Part shown: in pieces, positions 8,529 through 17,928 of the stretch
How the letters are laid out: each line of letters starts with the position of its first letter
Numbering within the stretch: position 1 is the first letter of the stretch
From: Parafannyhessea umbonata
Lineage (GTDB): Bacteria; Actinomycetota; Coriobacteriia; Coriobacteriales; Atopobiaceae
Length of the DNA: 64,000 bases
Assembly: GCF_012844235.1 (NCBI RefSeq)
Contig: NZ_JABAGR010000005.1
Span: forward strand, 146,014-210,013
Direction of reading: 5' to 3'
Translations under genes and position numbers: made by a program
Notes under the pieces: generated by a model
What the model saw: the letters and a program-made list of their open reading frames with translations, nothing else
The model's database searches: none
What the model was told of the DNA's origin: nothing

Positions 8529-8604
8529 GGGGAATTAGCTCAGTTGGGAGAGCGCATGACTGGCAGTCATGAGGTCAGGGGTTCGAATCCCCTATTCTCC
8601 ACCA
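8529..8604 (+). tRNA. tRNA-Ala (anticodon GGC), copy 2
   Basis: Identical to the gene at 8221-8296, shifted by 308 bases. Confidence 0.95.
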
Positions 8605-8651
8605 CGTAGACTCTGGGGCGGCGGCTGTGGTCGCCGCCCTTTCCAGTTTCC

Positions 8652-8727
8652 GGGCCTATGGCGCAACGGTTAGCGCAGGGGACTCATAATCCCTGGGTTG
8701 GGAGTTCGAATCTCTCTGGGCCCACCA
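8652..8727 (+). tRNA. tRNA with CAT anticodon (probable Ile2), copy 2
   Basis: Identical to the gene at 8344-8419, shifted by 308 bases. The same Ile2/Met ambiguity applies. Confidence 0.85.
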
Positions 8728-8735
8728 CATGCGAC

Positions 8736-8760
8736 GGGACCCCCTCGGGGGTCCTTTTTT
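8736..8760 (+). terminator. Terminator of tRNA pair copy 2
   Basis: GGACCCC-CTC-GGGGTCC hairpin followed by TTTTTT. It is one base shorter than the copy-1 terminator. Confidence 0.9.
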
Positions 8761-8792
8761 GTTGGGCGAGTTTGCATCAGGCAAATGGAGCT

Positions 8793-8822
8793 GTGACGCA
8801 ATGGTGCTTTGGTAAGCGTCAC
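8793..8822 (+). promoter_or_regulatory. Inverted repeat upstream of the ABC-F gene
   Basis: GTGACGC (8793-8799) and GCGTCAC (8816-8822) are perfect complements 16 bases apart. A TATAAT lies at 8855-8860, about 50 bases before the proposed ABC-F start. The repeat could be an operator or a leader hairpin; no evidence decides between them. Confidence 0.35.
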
Positions 8823-8912
8823 GGGCGGCGTGCGCGGCTGGTGCCGGACCCACGTATAATCAAGTGGATTGTACTTCTCGGGCAGACGCCCGTATTGTGG
8901 AACGGACAGCAC

Positions 8913-10919
8913 TTGATAGCACTTGCAGACAAGATCACGAAGTCGTTTGGCGGCCGTGTCCTGTACACGGCCGCAACGTTGCAGCTGAACGCGGGGGAGC
9001 GCTGGGGCCTCGTTGGACCGAACGGCGCGGGCAAGACCACGCTCCTCAAGATCATGATGGGGCAGGAGGAGCCGGACGAGGGCACCGTGTCGTTCGCGCG
9101 CGACGCTTCCGTAGGCTACCTCGAGCAGGAGACGCACCTTGCGGGCGAGAAGAGCGCGCTCGGCGAGGTCGTGGACTCCGCCGTGGAGGTCAAGCGCCTC
9201 GAGGCGCGCATCAAGGAGATGGAGCGCCAGATTTCCGAGATGCCCGAGGGCGACGAGCAGTACGCGCTCCTGGAGCGCTACGGCGCGGCGCAGGACCGCT
9301 ACGAGCGCCTGGGCGGCTACGAGCTCGAGGCCAGGGCGAAGCAGATCCTGGGCGGCCTGGGATTTCCCGTCGAGGACTTCGACAAGCCGGCGAAGGAGTT
9401 CTCCGGCGGCTGGCAGATGCGCATCGCCCTGTCGAAGCTGCTGCTGAGGCACCCCGACCTTCTCCTTCTGGACGAGCCCACCAACCACCTGGACCTGGAG
9501 TCCGTCAAGTGGCTCGAGTCGTTCTTGGCGGGCTACGACGGCGCCGTGCTGCTGGTGAGCCACGACCGCTCGTTCATGGACGCGTGCGTGAGCCACATCG
9601 CGTCGCTCGAGAACAAGCGCCTCATGACGTACACGGGAAACTACACCAGCTACCTGCACCAGCGCGAGGACAACCTGGAGCAGCTCCGCGCGAAGCGCGC
9701 GGCGCAGGAGCGCGACATCCAGCACATGGAGGTGTTCATCGAGCGCTTCCGCTACAAGCCCACGAAGGCGAGGCAGGTGCAGGAGCGCATCAAGAAGCTC
9801 GAGAAGGTGCGCGAGGAGCTGGTGGTGCTGCCGGAGTCCTCGAAGAAGGTGCACTTCAAGTTCCCGGACCCGCCGCGCACCGGCGACGAGGTCGTGAGCC
9901 TGGAGGGCATCTCGAAGCACTACGAGGACAACGACGTGTACGACGGCGTCGACCTGAAGCTGTACCGCGGCGACCACGTGGCACTCGTGGGGCCCAACGG
10001 AGCGGGCAAGTCCACGCTCATGAAGATCATCAACGGCCACGAGGCCCCCACGGCGGGCTCCGTGAGGCTTGGCCAGAACGTGACCGTGGCGTACTACGCG
10101 CAGCACCAGCTGGAGACCCTGCGCGAGTCGTACACCGTTCTGCAGGAGATGGACGAGGCCGCGCCCGGCTGGACCACCTCCCAGGAGCGCAAGCTGCTGG
10201 GCGCGTTCCTGTTCCACGGCGACGACGTGGAAAAGAAGGTCGGCGTGCTTTCCGGCGGCGAGCGCGCGCGTCTGGCGCTCGCGCGCATGCTCGTGGCGCC
10301 GGACCCGCTGCTGTGTCTGGACGAGCCCACGAACCACCTGGACATCGACTCCGTGGACGTGCTCGAGGAGGCCCTCGTCAACTTCCCGGGCACCATCGTG
10401 CTCATCAGCCACGACGAGCACCTGGTGCGAGCGGTGGCGAACAAGGTGGTGGACGTTCGCGACCACAAGGTGACGCTCTACGACGGCGACTACGACTACT
10501 ACCTGTACAAGCGCGCGGAGCTCGAGGGGCAGGTGCAGGGCGCCCAGGCGGGCGAGAAGGGCGCGGCGTCCCGGCAGGAGGCGGCGCATTCCGCCGCGCC
10601 CGCGGCGGCCCCCGCGCCCGCGGGCCGCAACGTGAAGACGAAGGAGCAGCGCCGCGCGGAGGCGGAGGCCAGAAACGCCGCGAACAAGGCCGTCCGCGAG
10701 GAGAGGAAGCGCCTGAAGCAGGTGGAGGCCGCGCTTAAGCCGGCGCAGGCGCGCTACAAGGAGCTCGTGAACATGATGGCCGACGAGGCGCTGTACAACG
10801 ACGCCGCGAAGTTCGACCAGTGCATGAAGGAGTACAACGCGCTCTCGAAGAAGATCCCGGCGCTCGAGGAGGAGTGGCTGGAGCTTACGGAGAAGATCGA
10901 GGAGAGTCTGAATGCCTAG
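8913..10919 (+). CDS. ABC-F family ribosome-associated ATPase
   Basis: Soluble twin-ATPase protein (668 residues) of the ABC-F family, which acts on ribosomes rather than in transport. NBD1 has [19 protein letters not shown] and [12 protein letters not shown]. The inter-domain linker is charged and helical (the P-site tRNA-interacting region). NBD2 has [23 protein letters not shown] and [16 protein letters not shown]-terminal coiled coil follows an Ala/Pro-rich linker containing AGEKGA, resembling Uup/YdiF-type members. The TTG at 8913 gives [14 protein letters not shown], matching where the family normally begins; the ribosome site is weak, so the start is uncertain. Nothing marks it as an antibiotic-resistance variant. 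Confidence 0.88.
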   Translation: MIALADKITKSFGGRVLYTAATLQLNAGERWGLVGPNGAGKTTLLKIMMGQEEPDEGTVSFARDASVGYLEQETHLAGEKSALGEVVDSAVEVKRLEARIKEMERQISEMPEGDEQYALLERYGAAQDRYERLGGYELEARAKQILGGLGFPVEDFDKPAKEFSGGWQMRIALSKLLLRHPDLLLLDEPTNHLDLESVKWLESFLAGYDGAVLLVSHDRSFMDACVSHIASLENKRLMTYTGNYTSYLHQREDNLEQLRAKRAAQERDIQHMEVFIERFRYKPTKARQVQERIKKLEKVREELVVLPESSKKVHFKFPDPPRTGDEVVSLEGISKHYEDNDVYDGVDLKLYRGDHVALVGPNGAGKSTLMKIINGHEAPTAGSVRLGQNVTVAYYAQHQLETLRESYTVLQEMDEAAPGWTTSQERKLLGAFLFHGDDVEKKVGVLSGGERARLALARMLVAPDPLLCLDEPTNHLDIDSVDVLEEALVNFPGTIVLISHDEHLVRAVANKVVDVRDHKVTLYDGDYDYYLYKRAELEGQVQGAQAGEKGAASRQEAAHSAAPAAAPAPAGRNVKTKEQRRAEAEARNAANKAVREERKRLKQVEAALKPAQARYKELVNMMADEALYNDAAKFDQCMKEYNALSKKIPALEEEWLELTEKIEESLNA

Positions 10920-11463
10920 GCATGCCGCCCCTGACTGGGACGAGAGGACGCAGGCGTATCCCGCGACGCAGACGCGCCGCCAGCCGCAGGACGCCGAGGC
11001 GGAGGGCGCGGCCACGCCTTACGCCGGCGAGGTGCGGACCCAGACGTACGCGCGGCAGCAGTACGCCGCGCCACCGCAGCGGCCTTACGTGGCACCGGTA
11101 GAAGGCCCGAGGCAGACGCCCTTCTCGCCCGGGGGCGCGCAGGTGCCGCCCGCGGCGCGCCAGGCGTACGGCCGCGCGCTGTCGTGGCTGCTTAGGGTGG
11201 TCGCCCTCGCGTGCAGGCTGTACGCGATTGCGCTCGCGGCGCTCGTGGCGGCAAACGCCGTGGTGCTGGGCTCGTGGCGCATCCACGTGGTGGAGCTCAC
11301 CGCGGCGTTCACGGCATGGCTGCCGTCTTCCGTCTCCGGGACGCTCGTGTTCCAGACGCCGTTTGGCGGCGTGCTGCGCGGGGACTTCGTCGCCGTGGCC
11401 GTCGCGCTGTTCGTGATCGACTGGCTGCTTGTGCGCAAGGCGCGCACGATTGGGGCAAGGTAG
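10912..11463 (+). CDS. Hypothetical membrane protein with Pro/Gln-rich N-terminus
   Basis: 183 residues, no family recognised. The first 80 residues are polar and disordered-looking with repeated tyrosine/glutamine patches ([14 protein letters not shown]). The rest holds about two or three hydrophobic segments ([20 protein letters not shown] and [17 protein letters not shown]). Its ATG overlaps the end of the ABC-F gene by 8 bases, and the M50 protease gene starts 7 bases after its stop, so it is probably co-transcribed. The arrangement suggests a cytoplasmic disordered tail on a small membrane anchor. Confidence 0.7.
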   Translation: MPRHAAPDWDERTQAYPATQTRRQPQDAEAEGAATPYAGEVRTQTYARQQYAAPPQRPYVAPVEGPRQTPFSPGGAQVPPAARQAYGRALSWLLRVVALACRLYAIALAALVAANAVVLGSWRIHVVELTAAFTAWLPSSVSGTLVFQTPFGGVLRGDFVAVAVALFVIDWLLVRKARTIGAR

Positions 11464-11470
11464 GGAAGAC

Positions 11471-12136
11471 ATGCTCTCTAACCAGCGGATATTCATGATC
11501 GTGGGCTCGGTCGCCCTCGTGATGCTCTCGGCAATCGTGCACGAGGTGGCCCACGGCTGGGTCGCGTACAGGCTGGGCGACCCCACGGCGAAGCAGGCGG
11601 GAAGGCTCACGCTCAACCCGCTCGCGCACCTGGACCCTGTGGGCTCGGTGCTGCTGCCGCTCCTTATGGCGTGGATCGGCGGGCCGGTGTTCGCGTTCGC
11701 GAAGCCGGTGCCGTACAACCCGTACAACCTCAGGAACCCCCGCCGCGACGAGGTGCTGGTGGCGCTCGCGGGGCCGGCGTCCAACCTGCTGCAGGCGCTC
11801 GTGGGCGCGGTCGCGTTCAGGCTGGCGTTCGCTTCTTGGTCGGGCGCGGAGGACGCGCTGTACTGGGTGCTCATGGCGCTGCAGATCTACGTGTACGTCA
11901 ACCTGACGCTCATGTTCTTCAACCTCATCCCGCTGCCGCCGCTGGACGGCTCCAAGATCGTGATGCCGCTCCTTCACGGCGGCGCGCGGCAGAGCTACTA
12001 CAAGATCCAGCAGTACAGCATGCCCATCCTTCTGGTGGTGCTGTACGTGCTGCCGTCGGTCCTGGGCTTCGACCCGCTGGGCATGTACCTGGACGCGACC
12101 GCCGGCAGCCTCGCGACGCTCATGATGGGGGCGTAG
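11471..12136 (+). CDS. Site-2 protease family (M50) membrane metalloprotease
   Basis: 221 residues, the compact M50 type without a PDZ domain. HEVAHGWVAYRLGD provides the HExxH zinc motif in the first membrane region, and NLIPLPPLDGSKI provides the second motif (N and D). Other conserved landmarks are AGRLTLNPLAHLDPVGS and LAGPASNLL. The ATG at 11471 follows TAGGGAAG. scpA begins immediately after its stop, an arrangement seen in many Gram-positives. Substrates are unknown. Confidence 0.88.
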   Translation: MLSNQRIFMIVGSVALVMLSAIVHEVAHGWVAYRLGDPTAKQAGRLTLNPLAHLDPVGSVLLPLLMAWIGGPVFAFAKPVPYNPYNLRNPRRDEVLVALAGPASNLLQALVGAVAFRLAFASWSGAEDALYWVLMALQIYVYVNLTLMFFNLIPLPPLDGSKIVMPLLHGGARQSYYKIQQYSMPILLVVLYVLPSVLGFDPLGMYLDATAGSLATLMMGA

Positions 12137-12955
12137 GTGTCGTACAACGTAAAGACACAGGCGTACTCGGGCCCGTTCGACCTGCTGCTGCAGCTGGTCA
12201 GCCGGCAGAAGCTCGACATCGGGTCCATCTCGATCGCCGAGGTGGCCGACCAGTACATGCGCGAGGTGCAGTCCATGGGCGAGCTCGACCTGGACGTGGC
12301 GAGCGACTTCGTGCTCGTGGCGTCCACGCTGCTCGACATGAAGGCGGCTGCGCTCGTTCCAAACGAGCCGCAGCGCCCCCGCAAGGAGGAAGAAGAGGAA
12401 GACGACGAGGACGACCTCGCGAACCTCTCGCCGGACGAGGCGCGCGAGGTGCTCATCGCGCGGCTCATCGCGTACAAGCAGTTCCGCAACGCAGCCGCGG
12501 CGCTCGGCAGCCGCATGGAGGCCGAGAGCCTGATGGAGCCGCGCACGGCCGGGCCGGACCCCGAGTTCATGGGGCTCATGCCGGACTACCTCGAGGGCAT
12601 CACGCTGCGCTCCCTCGCGGTGATCTGCGCGGACCTGGACAGCCGCCGCCAGGGCTTCCTGCTGGAGGCGGAGCACATCGCCCCCAAGCGCCTGCCCATT
12701 GCGCTCACCGTGGCGTCCGTCGACCGCGTCACGCGCGCGCACCCGCTCGTGAGCTTCTCGGACCTGCTCGACGGCGACCTGCGGCCCGAGACGCTCGTCG
12801 CGACGTTCCTCGCGATACTGGAGCTCGAGAAGCGCGGGTCCGTCGTGCTGACGCAGGAGCACACGTTCGGCGAGATAGACGTCGCGCGCGTCGAGGGCGC
12901 GAAGCCGTTCGAGCTCGACAACTCGGACCTCACGAGCATCGAGGAGGATGCCTGA
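12137..12955 (+). CDS. scpA: Segregation and condensation protein A
   Basis: Kleisin subunit that bridges SMC heads and binds ScpB. 272 residues. The N-terminal kleisin motif (FDLLLQLVSRQKLDIGSISI) and the C-terminal winged helix (VVATFLAILELEKRGSV-like region) are present, separated by an acidic linker (EEEEEDDEDDL). The GTG start directly abuts the upstream stop. It overlaps scpB by one base. Confidence 0.92.
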   Translation: MSYNVKTQAYSGPFDLLLQLVSRQKLDIGSISIAEVADQYMREVQSMGELDLDVASDFVLVASTLLDMKAAALVPNEPQRPRKEEEEEDDEDDLANLSPDEAREVLIARLIAYKQFRNAAAALGSRMEAESLMEPRTAGPDPEFMGLMPDYLEGITLRSLAVICADLDSRRQGFLLEAEHIAPKRLPIALTVASVDRVTRAHPLVSFSDLLDGDLRPETLVATFLAILELEKRGSVVLTQEHTFGEIDVARVEGAKPFELDNSDLTSIEEDA

Positions 12956-13698
12956 TGCAGGACCTGGAACATCTTGACCACGACTCGCTGAAGGGCGCGC
13001 TCGAGGCGCTCCTTCTGGTATCCACGGACGCCGTGCCCGCGACGGAGCTCTCCAAGGTGCTGGGCATCGCCCCCAGCGAGGCGGCGGGCGCCCTGGCGGA
13101 GCTCGCGGCGGAGTACTCCGACGCCGACCGCGGCTTCCAGCTGCGCGAGGTCGCGGGCGGCTGGCGGCTGTTCACGCACCCCGCCTACCACGACGTCGTG
13201 GAGCGCTACGTGCTCTCCTGGGACACGCGCCGCCTTTCGCAGGCCGCGCTCGAGACGCTGGCGGTCATCGCGTACCACCAGCCCGTCACGCGCGAGGGCG
13301 TGAAGGCCGTCCGCGGCGTCAACTCCGACGGCGTGATCGGCTCGCTCAAGGAGAAGGGCCTCGTGCGCGAGGTGGGGCGCGAGCGCGACCGCAGCCGCGC
13401 CATGCAGTACGGCACCACGCAGCGCTTCCTGGAGACGTTTGGCCTGCGCAGCCTGCGCGACCTGCCGCCGCTTGAGGACTTCGCCCCGGACGAGGAGTCG
13501 AAGCGCTTCATCCGCGAGCGGCTTTCCGGCAGCGCGATATCCTCCACGCTCGAGGAGGCCTCGGCCGACATCGAGGAGGAGCAGGAGCTGCTGGGCGACG
13601 CGTTTGAGGACGACGATGCGAGCCCAGGGGTGGGCGACTCCGAGGACTCCACCGCAGAAGAGTCCCCCGCGTACGGCGAGGGCGAGGCGGACCTTTGA
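12955..13698 (+). CDS. scpB: Segregation and condensation protein B
   Basis: Winged-helix partner of ScpA in the SMC condensin. 247 residues with two winged-helix units; LSQAALETLAVIAYHQPVTR and the GVNSDGVIGSL segment are family hallmarks. The C-terminal 60 residues are strongly acidic. Start (ATG) and stop overlap scpA and rluB by one base each, so the three are coupled. Confidence 0.93.
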   Translation: MQDLEHLDHDSLKGALEALLLVSTDAVPATELSKVLGIAPSEAAGALAELAAEYSDADRGFQLREVAGGWRLFTHPAYHDVVERYVLSWDTRRLSQAALETLAVIAYHQPVTREGVKAVRGVNSDGVIGSLKEKGLVREVGRERDRSRAMQYGTTQRFLETFGLRSLRDLPPLEDFAPDEESKRFIRERLSGSAISSTLEEASADIEEEQELLGDAFEDDDASPGVGDSEDSTAEESPAYGEGEADL

Positions 13699-14606
13699 TG
13701 GCGGCGGCCAGGGAAGGCGACGGCGCCGAGAAGGGCGCCGGCCTCGACATCGCCTACACCATGAGGCTCCAGCGCTACCTGGCCCGGGCGGGCGTCGCGA
13801 GCCGCCGTGGGTCGGAGGCGCTCATGACCGCAGGCCGCGTGCGCGTGAACGGCCTGGTCGTGACGGAGCTCGGCAGCAAGGTGACGCCGGGCGTGGACGT
13901 GGTGACGGTGGACGGGCGCGAGTGCACGCTCGCGGACGACTCCGCGTACGTGATGCTGTACAAGCCGTCCGGCTACGTCACCACCATGAGCGACCCGCAG
14001 GGCAGGCCGTGTGTCGCATCGCTCGTGCCCACGGAGCGCTACCCGGGGCTCTTCCCCGTGGGGAGGCTCGACGCCGACACGACCGGGCTTCTCCTCTTCA
14101 CCACGAACGGCGACGTCGCGAACCAGATGCTTCACCCGTCGCACCACGTGTGGAAGCACTACGTTGCGCTCGTGCGCGGCGTGCCCACGCGCCACCAGCT
14201 GCAGATGCTGCGCGACGGCGTGCGCATGCCGGACGGCATGGCGTCACCCGCGAAGGCGCGGCTGCTTTCCGCGGACGACCCGGCCGCGCTGCCCGTCGTC
14301 GGCGAGGGGCTGCCGTACAACCACGCCGTGGTGGGGCTCTCCATCCACGAGGGGCGCAAGCACCAGGTGAAGAAGATGCTGCGCTCCATAGGCCACGAGG
14401 TGGTGAGGCTGCACCGCGACGAGTTTGGCCCGCTCGCGCTCACCGGCCTGATGCCCGGCCAGTGGCGGCCGCTCACGGACGCCGAGCGTGCGATGATAGA
14501 GGGGCTGGGCAAGGCCGACGCGCCCAAGGCGGCGGGTTCTTATGGGGCGCCGCGCCAACGGGGCGCGCGTGCGCCCAGAGACGGGAGGGAGGCCCATCGT
14601 GGCTAG
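13698..14606 (+). CDS. rluB: Pseudouridine synthase, RsuA/RluB type
   Basis: Modifies rRNA (23S for RluB; the exact site cannot be read from sequence). 302 residues: a short charged N-terminal extension with AEKGAG, an S4 RNA-binding domain (MRLQRYLARAGVASRRGSEA) and the catalytic domain with GRLDADTTGLLLFTTNGD, whose Asp is the nucleophile. It lies directly after scpB, which favours the RluB assignment. A TTG three bases upstream is an alternative start. Confidence 0.88.
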   Translation: MAAAREGDGAEKGAGLDIAYTMRLQRYLARAGVASRRGSEALMTAGRVRVNGLVVTELGSKVTPGVDVVTVDGRECTLADDSAYVMLYKPSGYVTTMSDPQGRPCVASLVPTERYPGLFPVGRLDADTTGLLLFTTNGDVANQMLHPSHHVWKHYVALVRGVPTRHQLQMLRDGVRMPDGMASPAKARLLSADDPAALPVVGEGLPYNHAVVGLSIHEGRKHQVKKMLRSIGHEVVRLHRDEFGPLALTGLMPGQWRPLTDAERAMIEGLGKADAPKAAGSYGAPRQRGARAPRDGREAHRG

Positions 14607-15273
14607 GCAACGGATACTTCTGATGCGTCACCCCGAGACGCGCGAGAACATGGCGGGCGTGCTTTCCGGCCGCATCGACGTGGACCTCACGCCCAGGGGA
14701 GAAGAGCAGATGCGCCGCGCCATAAAGGCCGTCGTGGCGTGGGAGCCCGACCGCATCTGGTGCTCCCCGCTGTCGCGCTGCCGCTCCATCGCGGAGGAGG
14801 CGGCGTTTCGCCTGGGAATCGAGTGCCGCGTGGAGCCCGGGCTCGCGGAGATAAACTTCGGCAGCATCCAGGGCATGCGGATGGATGAGGTGCACGAGCT
14901 TGGCTACGACTTCCCGTGGCCGCTGGACGAGGACGGGCGCTCCATGCCGGCACCGGGCGCGGAGAGCTTCGAGGACCTGCTCGGGCGCGCCCGCGGCGTG
15001 CTCGCGGCCCTGGAGCCGCTGGAGGGCCGCACGGCGTGCATCAGCCACGGCGGCATGTCCCGCGCCATACTGGGCGCCGTGTTCGGGACGCCGCTCTCCA
15101 CGTTCTGGCACGTGACGCTCCCCAACGTGAGCTCGCAGATCCTCACCTATGGAGGCGGGCACTTCTCGCTCGCGGCGCTTGCCCTTGCGCCGGAAGAGGT
15201 TGTCAGGCGCATGCGGGAGCCGGAGCTCATAGGAATCGACACGACGCAGAACATCTCTGGGAAGGACGCATGA
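14599..15273 (+). CDS. Histidine phosphatase (phosphoglycerate mutase superfamily)
   Basis: 224 residues. LLMRHPETREN gives the catalytic RH(P)E signature (Arg-His), and CISHGGMSRAIL gives the second histidine; both lobes are complete. Members range from alpha-ribazole phosphatase to broad-specificity phosphatases, so the substrate is open. The GTG start follows GGAGGGAGG at ideal spacing and overlaps rluB by 8 bases. Its stop overlaps the next gene by 4. Confidence 0.82.
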   Translation: MARQRILLMRHPETRENMAGVLSGRIDVDLTPRGEEQMRRAIKAVVAWEPDRIWCSPLSRCRSIAEEAAFRLGIECRVEPGLAEINFGSIQGMRMDEVHELGYDFPWPLDEDGRSMPAPGAESFEDLLGRARGVLAALEPLEGRTACISHGGMSRAILGAVFGTPLSTFWHVTLPNVSSQILTYGGGHFSLAALALAPEEVVRRMREPELIGIDTTQNISGKDA

Positions 15274-16877
15274 TGATAGTAGCCATTGACGGACCGGCGG
15301 GATCGGGCAAGTCGACGACGGCCCACGCCATCGCGGACCGGTGCAACCTCACGTTCCTGGACACGGGCGCCATGTATCGCGCCGTGACGTGGCGCTGCCT
15401 CGATTCGGGCGTGGACGTGAGCGACGGCGACGCGGTATCGGCCGTGGCGGAGCGCGCGAAGATCGTGTTCGGCAAGTCCGCGGACGGACAGACCGTGAGC
15501 ATCGACGGGCAGGACGTGACGCGCCAGATCCGCACGCCGGAGGTCGACCGCAACGTGTCCGTGGTGTCCGCCTACCCCCGGGTGCGCGAGGCCATGGTGG
15601 CGCGCCAGCGCGAGCTGGGCGCGGCCGGGGACGTCGTGGCGGAGGGAAGGGACATCGGCACCGTCGTCTTCCCCAACGCGGAGGTGAAGGTGTTTCTGAC
15701 GGCCGATGCCGCCGCGCGCGCCCACCGCAGGGCCGTGCAGCGCGAGGGCGGAGACGCTGGTCGCGACGCCGCTGCGAAGGCCGACGCGGCAGAGGAGCGG
15801 CAGATACTCCAGGACCTGGTGCGCCGCGACAAGCTTGACAGCTCGCGCAAGGAGTCTCCGCTGAGGCCCGCGGCGGACGCGCACATGATCGACAACTCCG
15901 CGCTCACGCCGGAGCAGGTGGTGCAGCAGATCGTGGACCTGATGGACGCAGCCCGCGCGCAGGGCGAAGCACCTAAGGCGGGCGAGGTCGCCCCTTTTGA
16001 CGACGGGGGCGAGCGCACCTCGCCCAGTCCTGCCGCAGACGGCGGGGCGGCGGACGCCCCCGCAGGCGCACGCGCAAAGGACGCTGCGGCCGAGAAGGGC
16101 GCGGGCAAGCCGGCCGCGAAGGCCGCCGCGAAGTCGAAGGCACCTGCGGGCCGGATGCGCGCGTTTGCGGGCAACTCGTTCGACGACTACTACGACCACG
16201 GGATGAAGGAGTTCCCGCTGCCGGCGCGGGCGCTTCTGGCCGTGGCCGCCACCATCGTGTGGGCGGTCACGAAGGTGCTGTGGCCGTGGAGGATCGAGGA
16301 CGTGCGGCTGCTTCGCGACGACGCGCGGGGCCGCATGATCGTGATGAACCACACCTCCATGCTCGACCCCGTGGTGATCGTCTGCGGGCTGTACTTCCAC
16401 GGCATCCGCGTGAGGCCGATCTCGAAGAGCGAGTTCAACAAGACCGACTTCGTGTCGTGGCTGTTCTCGCGCGCGGGGGCCATCCCCGTGAGGCGTGGCA
16501 CCGCAGACCTGAAGGCGGTGCGCCGGGCGCAGGCGGCCCTCACGCGCGGCGAGTGCGTGCTGGTGTTTCCGGAGGGCACGCGCATCAAGAGCGACGACCA
16601 GCCCGTCACCATACACGGCGGGTTCGCGCTCATGGCGCAGATGGCGAAGGCGCCCGTGCAACCCGTCGCCATCGTGGGCGCGCGCGACATTACGCCCAAG
16701 GGCACGCACTGGAAGCGCTTTGGCCGCGTGTTCTGCAAGGCGGGGGAGTGCATCGAGTTCTCCGACCTGGGCGTGAGGGGCCGCAAGCAGCAGGCGCTCA
16801 GGATGGAGGAGGTCGCGATGGAGCGCGTGTACGCGCTGCGCGACGAGCTCCGCCGCGAGCACCCGGGAAAGATGTAG
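15270..16877 (+). CDS. cmk: Cytidylate kinase fused to 1-acyl-glycerol-3-phosphate acyltransferase
   Basis: A 535-residue bifunctional protein. Residues 1-230 are (d)CMP kinase: P-loop GPAGSGKST at 8-16, LDTGAMYRAVTW, and GRDIGTVVFPNAEVKVFLTA. A 70-residue Ala/Lys/Pro-rich linker (containing AAEKGAGKPAAKAAAKSK) leads to a PlsC domain with NHTSMLD near 359 (HX4D) and FPEGTRI near 433. One half makes CDP/dCDP, the other phosphatidic acid, which CdsA converts with CTP. The ATG at 15270 overlaps the phosphatase stop. ispH follows in the same operon. Confidence 0.93.
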   Translation: MMIVAIDGPAGSGKSTTAHAIADRCNLTFLDTGAMYRAVTWRCLDSGVDVSDGDAVSAVAERAKIVFGKSADGQTVSIDGQDVTRQIRTPEVDRNVSVVSAYPRVREAMVARQRELGAAGDVVAEGRDIGTVVFPNAEVKVFLTADAAARAHRRAVQREGGDAGRDAAAKADAAEERQILQDLVRRDKLDSSRKESPLRPAADAHMIDNSALTPEQVVQQIVDLMDAARAQGEAPKAGEVAPFDDGGERTSPSPAADGGAADAPAGARAKDAAAEKGAGKPAAKAAAKSKAPAGRMRAFAGNSFDDYYDHGMKEFPLPARALLAVAATIVWAVTKVLWPWRIEDVRLLRDDARGRMIVMNHTSMLDPVVIVCGLYFHGIRVRPISKSEFNKTDFVSWLFSRAGAIPVRRGTADLKAVRRAQAALTRGECVLVFPEGTRIKSDDQPVTIHGGFALMAQMAKAPVQPVAIVGARDITPKGTHWKRFGRVFCKAGECIEFSDLGVRGRKQQALRMEEVAMERVYALRDELRREHPGKM

Positions 16878-16886
16878 GGAGGACGC

Positions 16887-17777
16887 ATGCCGACGATCGA
16901 GGTGGCCCGCGAGGCCGGGGCCTGCTACGGGGTGAACCGCGCGCTCGAGCTGGTGCGCAAGGCCGCGGCGCAGGCGGAGGGACCCATCCATACGCTCGGG
17001 CCGCTCATCCACAACCCCACCGTCGTGGAGTCCCTTGCGCAGGGCGGCGTAACGGTGGCAGGCGCGCCGGACGAGTTCTTGGGCGGCACGCTGGTGCTGC
17101 GCACACACGGCGTCACGCCGGACGAGGAGGCGCGCGCTCGCGAAGCCGCGGACAGCGTGCTGGACGCGACGTGCCCGTTCGTGGTGCGCGCCCACCGCGC
17201 GGCCGAGACGCTCACGCGCGAGGGCTACCAGGTGCTGGTGTTTGGCGAGGCGGGCCACCCCGAGGTCTTGGGAACGCTCGGCCACGCGCCGGGCGCGACG
17301 GTGGTGGAGCGTCCGGAGGACGCGGACGCGCTCGAGCTCGGGCGCAAGGTGGGCGTCGTGGTGCAGACCACGCAGTCCCGCGCGCGTCTGGCAGAGCTCG
17401 TGAGGCGCCTGCTGGGCCGCACTGACGAGGTACGCGTGATGGACACGATCTGCGAGGCGACGTCCGAGCGCCAGGCCGCCGCGGCGGAGCTTTCCGCCCG
17501 CGTGGACGCGATGGTGGTCATAGGCGGCAGGATGTCCGCGAACACGCGACGGCTCGCAGAGATCTGCGCGGGGGCGTGCGCGCGCACCCACCACATAGAG
17601 ACGCCGGACGAGCTCGACCCCGCGTGGTTCGCGGGCGCGGAGGCCATCGGCGTGACGGCGGGCGCCTCGACCCCCCAGGAGCAGATAGACGAGGTCGTGG
17701 CCGCCATCGGCAGGCTCACGGGCGCCACGTGCGCAAGCGCGCCCGCCGCGGGCGAGAAGGACGGGGCCCGGGGCTAG
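16887..17777 (+). CDS. ispH: 4-hydroxy-3-methylbut-2-enyl diphosphate reductase
   Basis: Last MEP-pathway enzyme, producing IPP and DMAPP with a [4Fe-4S] cluster. 296 residues. The cluster cysteines are recognisable in GACYGV near the N-terminus, DATCPFVV in the middle and the third conserved region (DTICEATSERQ). GASTPQEQ near the C-terminus binds the diphosphate. A GGGAGG site precedes the ATG. The C-terminal tail AAGEKDGARG is not conserved in the family. Confidence 0.95.
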   Translation: MPTIEVAREAGACYGVNRALELVRKAAAQAEGPIHTLGPLIHNPTVVESLAQGGVTVAGAPDEFLGGTLVLRTHGVTPDEEARAREAADSVLDATCPFVVRAHRAAETLTREGYQVLVFGEAGHPEVLGTLGHAPGATVVERPEDADALELGRKVGVVVQTTQSRARLAELVRRLLGRTDEVRVMDTICEATSERQAAAAELSARVDAMVVIGGRMSANTRRLAEICAGACARTHHIETPDELDPAWFAGAEAIGVTAGASTPQEQIDEVVAAIGRLTGATCASAPAAGEKDGARG

Positions 17778-17928
17778 CGCCTGCCCGTGGCCGTGCGATC
17801 TTCTCGCCCGTGGCGCCCGCCTTGCCATGCGCGCTTTCGCTGTGTTGGTGAGGGCGCCGCTCAACCGAATAGCCCGCGCGAGCGAATGGTAGACTGAGCG
17901 TAATTGTGCCCCTATAGCAAGGAGTGAT

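Larger units (their letters stand above)
8193..8763 (+). repeat. Tandem duplication of a two-tRNA cassette (period 308 bp)
   Basis: The block from the -10 region through tRNA-Ala, tRNA-CAT and the terminator (about 8193-8456) recurs at about 8501-8763. The tRNA genes and spacer are identical. Differences are confined to the promoter (TACTAT versus TAATAT) and one base in the terminator. Each copy keeps its own -35 and -10 elements, though the sequence upstream of the -10 has diverged. Confidence 0.95.

Noticed and set aside
11120..11140. Reverse-orientation match to the GEK-type DNA motif in the membrane-protein gene, and similar short matches at 26130 and 35429
   Set aside because: Short GC-rich matches like these are expected often in this composition; only the in-frame linker and terminal cases were kept as a pattern.
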